Positions 1-7,048 of a stretch of DNA of 64,000 nucleotides are shown here, piece by piece. How positions within the stretch are numbered: the first letter of the stretch is position 1; each line of letters begins with the position of its first letter. A program made the translations under genes and the position numbers. The notes below the pieces were generated by a model. That model did not search any database. It was not told the origin of the DNA and was given only the letters and a program-made list of their open reading frames with translations. This DNA comes from Candidatus Planktophila versatilis. Its GTDB lineage: Bacteria > Actinomycetota > Actinomycetes > Nanopelagicales > Nanopelagicaceae. Location: the NCBI RefSeq assembly GCF_002288265.1, contig NZ_CP016778.1, positions 434,001-498,000 on the forward strand, read 5' to 3'.

Positions 1-302
1 TAGAAGGATGTAATCCAATCCAAGCTTTCTTTAGAACCATCCTGCCGCTATCAAAGCCAGGTCTGACTGTCGCTGGCATGTTCTGCGTCATCTTTGGCTG
101 GAACGATATCTTCTTCGCACTCACACTGACCGCAACAAAGGTGCTTACCTTGCCAGTTGCTGTCATCGCCCTGAACGGCACTGTGACGCCTTATTGGATC
201 CTGGCCGCCTCTACTGTCTTCTCAATTATTCCGTTGGTCGGGTTAGCCTTTGTGATTGAACGATTCTTATCTCGTGGAAACCTTGGCGGAGCTGTTCGAT
301 GA
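1..302 (+). CDS. ABC importer inner-membrane permease, C-terminal part
   Basis: The frame is open from the window edge (first whole codon at 3) to the TGA at 300-302, giving the last 99 or so residues. Near the visible beginning is an EAA-type loop ending in AFFRTILPLSKPG, the cytoplasmic contact site for the ATPase in MalG-type (CUT1) permeases. Two hydrophobic segments and a short basic tail follow. The two ATPase genes start right behind it, so it is one of the two membrane subunits of a carbohydrate, polyol or glycerol-type importer. The binding protein and the other permease should lie upstream. The substrate cannot be told from this fragment. Confidence 0.85.
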   Translation, partial: EGCNPIQAFFRTILPLSKPGLTVAGMFCVIFGWNDIFFALTLTATKVLTLPVAVIALNGTVTPYWILAASTVFSIIPLVGLAFVIERFLSRGNLGGAVR

Positions 303-312
303 AAGGTATCAA

Positions 313-1392
313 GTGTCTTTAATACTTAAAAACGTCTCGGTAACTACCGAAAAAGAAGGCGTGATCCTGGACGATATCTCCTTTGAATTTAAGCCTGGCC
401 GTATCTATATCCTGATTGGACGTACTACATCGGGCAAGACCTCGCTAATGCGCGCCATCGCTGGGCTTTTGCCTATCGATAGCGGTCAAATCACCATGAA
501 TGGTGAAGATTTTGAGGATAAGCCAATCTGGGAACGCGATGTTGCCGTGGTCTATCAGCAGTTTATTAACTATCCCAACAAGTCAGTTCTGCAAAATGTT
601 GAGTTCCCGTTACTTCGTAAAGGGCTTAAGAAGTCAGAGGCGCGCGAAGTCGCACTTGCTTCGATCAATAAAGTTGGGCTCAGTGACTACCTTGATCGCA
701 AACCAGCACAACTATCAGGTGGTCAGCAGCAGCGGGTGGCGCTAGCTCGTTCCCTTTCTCGTCAATCTCACATCATGTTACTTGATGAGCCACTGATGAA
801 CCTCGACTACAAGCTACGCGAACAACTTCGAGTTGAATTTAAGGAAATATTTAATTCTCAAAAAGATGCCGTAACAATCTATGCCACGACCGAACCTCCG
901 GAGGCGCTCATTCTCGGCGCTGAGATCTTGGTGATGCACGAGGGTCGAATCATTCAATACGGCAGCCCAACAGAGGTCTATGAGCAGCCACAGTCGACCA
1001 CAGTGGCGCGTGTAATCAGCGATCCTCCGATGAGCATCTTGCCAGTCTCACTCTCTGCCGGAGAAATTCGTTTTGGTGATGGTTATTCGCAACCAATTCC
1101 GGCGAAGATGAAGAACTTTAAAGAAGGTCATTATCAAGTTGGTATCCGGGCAAATGACATTGTCAGTGCAAAATCGGGTGGCGAAAAGGGAACCATCTCC
1201 TTGGTAGAAGTCTCTGGTTCTGAGACCCTGGTCTATGTTGATACGCCAGCCGGTGAAGTAGTTCTTCAAATGGAAGGTATCCACGACGTAAAAGTCGGTG
1301 AATCAATCTCGATTGAACTCCCGGGCAACCGCTTATTCCTATTCGAAACTAATGGGGCGCTCTGTGTCTCACCAGATAGCGCAGGGGAGTAA
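313..1392 (+). CDS. ABC importer ATPase, GlpS/MalK-like
   Basis: A 359-residue cytoplasmic ATPase that powers the upstream permease. It has a Walker A motif (GRTTSGKTS), a Q-loop (VVYQQF), a canonical signature LSGGQQQR and Walker B LLLDEP-type residues (MLLDEPLMNLD), then a C-terminal TOBE/MOI-like regulatory region. The switch region reads TTEPPEA, with Thr-Glu where MalK has Thr-His. As I recall, that variant is seen in GlpS of the GlpSTPQV glycerol importer. The frame is open from further upstream, but GTG at 313 fits best: it follows the permease stop by 10 nt and has AAAGG at 302-306 as ribosome binding site. It forms an asymmetric pair with the next gene. Confidence 0.85.
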   Translation: MSLILKNVSVTTEKEGVILDDISFEFKPGRIYILIGRTTSGKTSLMRAIAGLLPIDSGQITMNGEDFEDKPIWERDVAVVYQQFINYPNKSVLQNVEFPLLRKGLKKSEAREVALASINKVGLSDYLDRKPAQLSGGQQQRVALARSLSRQSHIMLLDEPLMNLDYKLREQLRVEFKEIFNSQKDAVTIYATTEPPEALILGAEILVMHEGRIIQYGSPTEVYEQPQSTTVARVISDPPMSILPVSLSAGEIRFGDGYSQPIPAKMKNFKEGHYQVGIRANDIVSAKSGGEKGTISLVEVSGSETLVYVDTPAGEVVLQMEGIHDVKVGESISIELPGNRLFLFETNGALCVSPDSAGE

Positions 1393-1394
1393 CG

Positions 1395-2468
1395 ATGGCT
1401 AAAATTACGCTCTCAAATATTGGGCATTCATATAATAAGGATAAGGATCAATCAACCTGGGCACTTAAGCCACTTGATATGGTCTGGGAGTCCGGTAAGA
1501 CCTATGCCCTCCTCGGTCCTTCTGGCTGCGGCAAGACCACCATTCTTAACACCATCTCAGGTCTGGTAACCCCGCACCAGGGCCGTTTACTTTTCGATGA
1601 TCAAGATGTTACTGATATTCCTACGGCGCAACGAAATATTGCGCAAGTCTTTCAATTCCCAACCATTTACAGATCTATGTCGGTATTTGAAAATCTCTCA
1701 TTCCCATTGGTCTGCCGCGGCTGGAAGCCCGAGAAGATTAAGGCGCGAGTGCATGAGATTGCTGAGATCCTAGAGATCACAGATAAGTTGGGACGCTCAG
1801 CGGTCAAGCTCGGCGCCGATGAGAAGCAGTTGATCTCACTGGGTCGCGGTTTGGTCCGCGATGACGTGAGTGCGCTACTAATGGATGAACCGCTCACAGT
1901 GATTGACCCACAATCTAAGTTTGAGCTACGTAAGAAGATCAAGGCTATTAATAAGATCAATAACTTGACCGTTATCTATGTGACCCACGATCAGTATGAG
2001 GCGATGACCTTTGCTGATGAGTTGCTGGTCATGAGCTTTGGTGAAGTAATCCAGCGTGGAACCCCAGAGCAGCTATTTGAAAAGCCTAATTCAAAGTATG
2101 TCGGTAACTTCATCGGCTCACCAGCCATGAATTTCTTGCCGGTGGAAGCTAAATCAAGTGAGATTTACTTTGGTTCGACAAAGTTAAAGACCAGCTCTGC
2201 CCACACGGCGTTCACAGGCAAGGCCATTGAAGTGGGAATTCGCCCTGAGTACGTTTCACTTGTAACGAGTGCGGGCGAGAATGTAATTGAGGCAGAGCTA
2301 CTAGGCCATGATGACCTAGGCAGCGTCCGAGTCCTTAAATGTGTCTCTGGGGGCTCACCAATCTCGGTAAAGATCCCGCGCAGCGAAGGGTTGCCTGCTG
2401 GCAAGAACCTGTTTTTGAAACTTCCTTCCGAGAAATCCTGGCTCTACCAAGATGGGCATTTAGCCTAA
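1395..2468 (+). CDS. ABC importer ATPase, GlpT/UgpC-like with degenerate signature motif
   Basis: A 357-residue ATPase starting 2 nt after its partner. Walker A is GPSGCGKTT and the switch histidine is present (YVTHDQYEAMTFADE). The signature motif is degenerate: the LSGGQ position reads LGADEKQLISLGRG. The preceding ATPase has a good signature but an altered switch, so the dimer would have one normal and one abnormal composite ATP site. I know this arrangement from the GlpS/GlpT pair of glycerol importers, so glycerol or another small polyol is a fair guess. A sugar substrate cannot be excluded. The C-terminal region is TOBE-like (GIRPEYVSL). Confidence 0.85.
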   Translation: MAKITLSNIGHSYNKDKDQSTWALKPLDMVWESGKTYALLGPSGCGKTTILNTISGLVTPHQGRLLFDDQDVTDIPTAQRNIAQVFQFPTIYRSMSVFENLSFPLVCRGWKPEKIKARVHEIAEILEITDKLGRSAVKLGADEKQLISLGRGLVRDDVSALLMDEPLTVIDPQSKFELRKKIKAINKINNLTVIYVTHDQYEAMTFADELLVMSFGEVIQRGTPEQLFEKPNSKYVGNFIGSPAMNFLPVEAKSSEIYFGSTKLKTSSAHTAFTGKAIEVGIRPEYVSLVTSAGENVIEAELLGHDDLGSVRVLKCVSGGSPISVKIPRSEGLPAGKNLFLKLPSEKSWLYQDGHLA

Positions 2469-2531
2469 CTCTTCGTTACCAGATTGTTACATTCCATACC
2501 ATAGAGCGCTGCAAATCACCTAATTTTCGCC

Positions 2532-2560
2532 TTGCGGAGAGCATCGCTATCACTTACATT
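2532..2560 (+). promoter_or_regulatory. Sigma-70-type promoter before the amidohydrolase gene
   Basis: TTGCGG at 2532-2537 and TACATT at 2555-2560 are separated by exactly 17 bp. Transcription would begin near 2567, about 33 nt before the ATG at 2600, and the leader carries a purine-rich AAGAAAGGGA ribosome binding site. This separates the amidohydrolase gene and the two genes after it from the ABC importer operon. Confidence 0.5.
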
Positions 2561-2599
2561 TTCCCAAACACATTTCGTGTGCAAGAAGAAAGGGAACAC

Positions 2600-3649
2600 A
2601 TGAAGGATGGAAAATTCGTTCTTGATGCGCATACCGGTTTCTGGGATGCCAGCAAAGAGAACATTAAAAATGAATATGGTTTAGCTTTCGCTGAAACATT
2701 TTATGCATTTCAGACTGGTTTTAATCCACCAGATCCAAAATGGACAATGGACTTTGATAAAGAGTTCCGTAAGGTAGATCCAGATTGGTATCTCCACCAC
2801 ATGTTCGTACGTGGTGAAATGGATATGGCTATTCTTTCTACACAGGTGTTGATGGATTTCTATCACACAGGATTTACAAACTCAAAGCGCAATGCTGAGA
2901 TGGTTGCTCGCGCACCAGAGCGTCTTATCGGTCTTGGTGGAGTAGATCCACGCGATAAGAACGCAACTCGTCACATGCGTGAGCAGGTTGAAGGCGATGG
3001 TATGAAGGGCTTCAAGTGGTACACCGCTGAATGGCGCGGAGAATCACGCGGTTGGAAAGCAAATGATCCAGCTGTATTCCCTTGCTACGAAGAAGCAATT
3101 GCAATGGGCGTTAAGAACATGCACTTCCATAAGGGCCCTGCTGTAGAGCCTCTTTCAATGGAGAAGTTCGACGTCTATGACATTGACGAACCATCATCAC
3201 TCTATCCAGAACTTAACTTCATTGTGGATCACATTGGTCTTCCACGTTTGGATGAGTTCTGCTGGATTGCTGCACGTTCAACAAACGTGTATGCATCACT
3301 TGCAGTAGCAAACGCATTTATTCACAAGCGTCCACGCTACTTTGGTGAAATGATGGCGAACCTGCTCTTCTGGCTCGGCGAAGACCGCATCATCTGGGGA
3401 ACAGACTTCCCAATTTGGTACCCACACTGGATTCTTGATGAATTCATGGAATACCAGATCCCAGACGATATCGCTGAAGAGTTTGGCGTTCAGCTAACTC
3501 CTGAAATCAAGGCAAAGATCATCGGTGGAAACGTCGCACGTCTATACGGCATTGACACCGATGCAAAGCTCAAGAAGATTGAGAACGATGAATTTAGCCA
3601 ACGTCGTAAGGAATTCCTTGCGAACAAGGCTTCCTACGTCGGTGCTTAA
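2600..3649 (+). CDS. Amidohydrolase-related (PF04909-type) metal-dependent hydrolase or decarboxylase
   Basis: A TIM-barrel metallo-hydrolase of 349 residues. The open frame extends far upstream, but ATG 2600 has a strong ribosome binding site (AAGAAAGGGA), and the family's N-terminal metal motif starts just after it. Visible active-site elements are DAHTGFW near residue 10, NMHFHKGP, VDHIGLP and IWGTDFP with the catalytic Asp, then the closing GGNVARLYGI. The usual His-x-His pair is His-Thr-Gly here, so the second histidine is missing, a variation known in decarboxylase-like members. I recall such genes beside soluble diiron monooxygenase operons, together with a DUF59 protein as found next, but there is no monooxygenase in this window. 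Substrate unknown. Confidence 0.8.
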   Translation: MKDGKFVLDAHTGFWDASKENIKNEYGLAFAETFYAFQTGFNPPDPKWTMDFDKEFRKVDPDWYLHHMFVRGEMDMAILSTQVLMDFYHTGFTNSKRNAEMVARAPERLIGLGGVDPRDKNATRHMREQVEGDGMKGFKWYTAEWRGESRGWKANDPAVFPCYEEAIAMGVKNMHFHKGPAVEPLSMEKFDVYDIDEPSSLYPELNFIVDHIGLPRLDEFCWIAARSTNVYASLAVANAFIHKRPRYFGEMMANLLFWLGEDRIIWGTDFPIWYPHWILDEFMEYQIPDDIAEEFGVQLTPEIKAKIIGGNVARLYGIDTDAKLKKIENDEFSQRRKEFLANKASYVGA

Positions 3650-3691
3650 TTCTTAAGCGACCAAGTTAGTTACTAAGAAAAGAAAGAAGTC

Positions 3692-4027
3692 ATGTCTACA
3701 ACATCCATGAGTATCGAAGAAGAAATTCGTACTGCGGCAGGTAGTGTTCCCGATCCTGAAATCCGCAAGACCATGGCTCAGCTAGGCATGATCGATGAAG
3801 TAGAGCTGAGGGAGGGTGGTAACGCGATTATCCGTTACCACCTGACCTCGCCTCTCTGCCCTTCCCCTTTCGCCATCTCAATCGGCAAAGAGATACGTCG
3901 TCGCGTAGAACTAGTTGAAGGCGTCACACGCGCCACAGTTGAAATTCGCGATCACTTTATTGCAAAAGATATTGCTGCCAAGGTCAATGAGGTTGAGATT
4001 GCAAAGGATGCACCACCATGGCTATAA
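3692..4027 (+). CDS. DUF59/MIP18-type Fe-S cluster assembly protein
   Basis: A 111-residue cytoplasmic protein with the DUF59 (PF01883) plan: an N-terminal helix ending in SVPDPEI, a beta strand with the invariant DE-VELREG, and the cysteine loop TSPLCPSP, whose Cys is the conserved residue of the family, then the amphipathic helix KEIRRRVE. Family members (SufT, MIP18, PaaD) help load Fe-S clusters into client proteins. It lies 42 nt behind the amidohydrolase, and its last 10 nt overlap the start of the next gene, so the three genes probably form one transcript. The client is unknown. The next protein and a metalloenzyme encoded elsewhere are the obvious candidates. Confidence 0.85.
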   Translation: MSTTSMSIEEEIRTAAGSVPDPEIRKTMAQLGMIDEVELREGGNAIIRYHLTSPLCPSPFAISIGKEIRRRVELVEGVTRATVEIRDHFIAKDIAAKVNEVEIAKDAPPWL

Positions 4028-4935
4028 GGTATGAAACCGGCAGTACTTATTTTCCTGGCTATGAAACAGCCGAATCAGTTATTGAGTATTTATCAGCAGA
4101 TGAAGTAGCGCGCAGAAGCCTTAAGAATCGACGCGAACTCTCACTGTTAGAAATTCCATCTGTTATGCGCGTTGCCTGTATTTTGGCTGAGCGCACTAGA
4201 AAACCAGATATTTGGATCCGCAGCGCAGTGACAACTCTTGATCGATTCGCGCGCGAAGTCTGCGATGGAGATTTAGAGGCAGCGCTCAAGGCTGGCCAAG
4301 CTGATCCACTCACAGCAGAGCTGCTGAACCAGAAGTATCTACAGCTGCACCAGGACCTTACTTCGGTCCAACTTGCGGCCCTAATCTTGGGACCAAAGCT
4401 GTGGTGGGCATTTCACGGAGTAGATGTTCCTTGGGTAAAGCAGTTCACCACCGTGCCACGTCCACATATTGCAAATAGCAAAAAGGGTGACTTTGACCCG
4501 GTTGTGCGTTTGTTAATGCTCAGCCTTGTTGGCACCGGACTTGATTTTGAAGAGCTGGAAAAGATTAAGGTCAAGGATTCTGGTTCATTAGATATCGATG
4601 GAAATATCGTGGAAAATCCATATAGCGATCCACTTGTTCTCCAGTTTGAGACAAGCGAGGGACCTCGTATCACCTTCTTAGGCGAAGAGGCTCGGGAAGC
4701 GCTCCATCAACAATTAGCTATCCGTAATCCAAAGTCTGAAGATCCACTCTTTGCAGATGCGGCAGATTTCAAGCGATTTATGGAACATGCTGCCACTCGT
4801 TCGGAGTCCATTATTGAGACCGTGAACGGTGTGAATAGCGAGCTATGCAAAACTGTCGGAGATTTCTTCCTTGAGTGGGGAATTCCAGGACGTAATTTCT
4901 GGAAAGAGAACGGTCTTACTCGTCCCGAGGATTAA
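4018..4935 (+). CDS. Orphan protein resembling a catalytically dead tyrosine recombinase
   Basis: A 305-residue protein, translationally coupled to the DUF59 gene by a 10-nt overlap. I do not recognise a named family. Residues about 65-140 look like the helical core-binding domain of tyrosine recombinases (a helix with TLDRFAREV, then a helical stretch ending in WWAFHGVDVPW). Residues about 165-300 look like the catalytic domain: LLMLSLVGTGLDFEELEKIK matches the helix that normally carries TGLR-SEL, followed by a beta region and a LGEEAREAL helix. The first catalytic Arg is Asp here, and I see no H-x-x-R motif or C-terminal Tyr. The fold assignment is inference. Nothing suggests mobility; it looks like a fixed operon member of unknown role. 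Confidence 0.6.
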   Translation: MAIRYETGSTYFPGYETAESVIEYLSADEVARRSLKNRRELSLLEIPSVMRVACILAERTRKPDIWIRSAVTTLDRFAREVCDGDLEAALKAGQADPLTAELLNQKYLQLHQDLTSVQLAALILGPKLWWAFHGVDVPWVKQFTTVPRPHIANSKKGDFDPVVRLLMLSLVGTGLDFEELEKIKVKDSGSLDIDGNIVENPYSDPLVLQFETSEGPRITFLGEEAREALHQQLAIRNPKSEDPLFADAADFKRFMEHAATRSESIIETVNGVNSELCKTVGDFFLEWGIPGRNFWKENGLTRPED

Positions 4936-5058
4936 GAGTAAAGCGCAATTGTTAACGCAGTGGTAAAGGGCCAGGCTAACTGGCTTTAAATATCAACTAT
5001 TAGGGATTATTTCTCAAAACTCCTATCTAAATGGGAGTTCCTGGTTTAGGTTCCTATC

Positions 5059-7008
5059 ATGGTTAGCAAAAAGTACAGAGTTATTACTGCGGCCATCTTG
5101 GCTTTTGCGAGTCTGGGAGCATTTAATTCTTTTGCTAACGGCTCGGAGCTGTCGGATGGAGGTTTTTTGCTGGGCAATCCTTGCCTTGGCAGCAACGAAA
5201 CTTATACTTCAAGATCCATAGCTATTGACACGACAACCGAAGAAAAAATCGCTGGTATTTGCTATCCGTCACAAAACATTCCTACAACTTTTATTTGGAC
5301 TAAGGATCAGAATTCGCCAGCAGCCTATGAATACCTTAAGGATAAGGTAGCTTTTGGGCGTCCTTACGGTACAAAATGTCCCGGAAAACCGGACCCAGAG
5401 CAGGAAGATTTCGTGAAGGTGTTTGCGGACACGGAATGTGATTTGGAAAAGAAAATCTGGTGGAGTAAAACGTATCTCAAAAAAATTATTGTCGCAGATT
5501 TTTCACCGAGTCCAACTCCAAGTCCAGAACCGAGTCCAAGTCTAGAACCAACTTCTAGTCCAGAACCAACTTCAAGTCCGGAGCCTTCCAAGGATGGAAT
5601 ATTGCCAAGTACTTCAAAAGAGTTTGTTAAATCTTCCATCTTGGCTGCCGCAACCTATTTGGCAATTACGACGTCCGCTGTTTTGAAAGCATCAATTCCA
5701 GTACCTTCTCAAAATCCGGCTAATTCACCAGGCCCAAACAATTCAAATTCATCGAATGTTCCTGAAGTCATGGAGTTGCGCAGTCGCCGTGAACGCAAAT
5801 TTGGTTCCGGTAAAGGGATGCGGGGGTTTTTTAGCGGCCCAGTAATTTCACTGGATAAATGGTCATTCTTCACTGTCAAAGTTCCCGCATTCATCCGCAA
5901 AATTGGAAAAATCTCACCACCCGCAGCGACAATTTTCGGTGATGCTGATTATTTACGTGCATCCACTGGTGCATTTTCACTTATTTTGTATCCGGTTGCG
6001 CTATGCCTAGGGATTGTCGAATACCTGGGTACAGATAGCGCTGATAAAACTTATCCAATTCCTTCAAAAGAGTTCCTGATTTTGGGCTTAATTCTTGGTT
6101 GCTTTGATGCGCTAGCGGGTGCTATTTCAGCCATTACTTTTGCTTTCTTGATTCTTTTGAGTGATCATCTGGGCAATTCAACGGCAATGTCTTGGAACCG
6201 ATTTTATGCAACTTTGATAAGTATCTTCATTCTTACAACTGGCCCTGCTCTTTTTGCTGGTGCCATGCGTCGTTTTGATGGAGTTCATACTAATCGGAAG
6301 GGTAGATGGGAGCGACTTGTTGATTATGCGCTTAGTCCCATCGTTACAGCTTGGATTATCTGGAAGGTGCTTGAAGCGCTTCCGGAGATTGCTGGGAACG
6401 GTGCCGAAATCTCTGCCGGTACCTGCAAATTAATAGCTGCCATTTCATGGGCTTTAATTGTGCTTAGGTATTTCGCAGAAGGAGTTACTGCCAAGCACTT
6501 CGCACTTCGAATCAATGAGATTGTTACAGAAGCTGTGCCAGTGCCAAGATGGTCAAGAGTTTTTCAATACCTACGCAAAGGAGCTTGGACTTGGCTACTT
6601 GCTGGTGTCTTCCTTGGGGCCATGAGCCTGGAAACTCGATTGCTCGTTGGCCTGGTGGTGCTACCTGGTCTTGCACTTATCCTTAGAATTAATCCGAGTG
6701 CAAGATTTGAGAAGTTTAATATCTCTGGAACGCCAAGGCTAGGACTGATGGTTGCTATCGGCTTAATTCTTACAGGGGTTATTGGCGATGATGAAGCTGA
6801 TATGGTGAATGTGAAAGTCCTCGCAGTTGCACTTATCCCGGTGCTCTATTTCAGCATCATGGAAGCGCTGGCTGAATCTAGCTTTAAGGCACCGGCGTAT
6901 TTCTACAAAACTAGCTTGGGAAGAATTCTTTATCGTGCTGCATCGATAGTCCTCTTCGGATTAATTCTCTTCACAATCTGGGATTCAGTCTTTAATGGAC
7001 CTGCTTGA
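5059..7008 (+). CDS. Large unknown protein: secreted N-terminal domain, Pro/Ser/Glu linker, polytopic membrane domain
   Basis: A 649-residue protein of unknown function. It begins with a signal peptide (about residues 1-26, ending FNSFANG), followed by a roughly 125-residue extracytoplasmic domain with several cysteines. A linker of repeating SPEP/TSSPEP units comes next (about 151-177), then a hydrophobic segment near residue 195, a second Pro/Asn-rich spacer and a basic stretch (ELRSRRERK). From about residue 300 on there are eight or nine hydrophobic segments. ATG 5059 is preceded by TAGGTT at 5047-5052 with a 6-nt gap and no ribosome binding site, so the mRNA is probably leaderless. Its neighbours give no functional clue. 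The Pro-rich spacer would hold the N-terminal domain out in the cell wall. Confidence 0.7.
   Translation: MVSKKYRVITAAILAFASLGAFNSFANGSELSDGGFLLGNPCLGSNETYTSRSIAIDTTTEEKIAGICYPSQNIPTTFIWTKDQNSPAAYEYLKDKVAFGRPYGTKCPGKPDPEQEDFVKVFADTECDLEKKIWWSKTYLKKIIVADFSPSPTPSPEPSPSLEPTSSPEPTSSPEPSKDGILPSTSKEFVKSSILAAATYLAITTSAVLKASIPVPSQNPANSPGPNNSNSSNVPEVMELRSRRERKFGSGKGMRGFFSGPVISLDKWSFFTVKVPAFIRKIGKISPPAATIFGDADYLRASTGAFSLILYPVALCLGIVEYLGTDSADKTYPIPSKEFLILGLILGCFDALAGAISAITFAFLILLSDHLGNSTAMSWNRFYATLISIFILTTGPALFAGAMRRFDGVHTNRKGRWERLVDYALSPIVTAWIIWKVLEALPEIAGNGAEISAGTCKLIAAISWALIVLRYFAEGVTAKHFALRINEIVTEAVPVPRWSRVFQYLRKGAWTWLLAGVFLGAMSLETRLLVGLVVLPGLALILRINPSARFEKFNISGTPRLGLMVAIGLILTGVIGDDEADMVNVKVLAVALIPVLYFSIMEALAESSFKAPAYFYKTSLGRILYRAASIVLFGLILFTIWDSVFNGPA
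5508..5590 (+). repeat. In-frame short tandem repeat coding a Ser-Pro-Glu-Pro linker
   Basis: Imperfect 6- to 18-bp units built on AGTCCAGAACC and ACTTCTAGTCC repeat in frame inside the 5059-7008 gene and encode the flexible linker. Such tracts often change length by slippage. Confidence 0.7.
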
Positions 7009-7048
7009 AATTCCAGTTAAATGCGCCGTCATAAAGCCAGGTGAGCGA

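Noticed and set aside
2339-2599. Long N-terminal extension of the amidohydrolase
   Set aside because: It overlaps the ABC ATPase gene, and a promoter and a strong ribosome binding site stand before ATG 2600.
5508-5590. CRISPR-like or intergenic repeat array
   Set aside because: The units are in frame and encode a Pro/Ser/Glu linker. There are no spacers and no cas genes.
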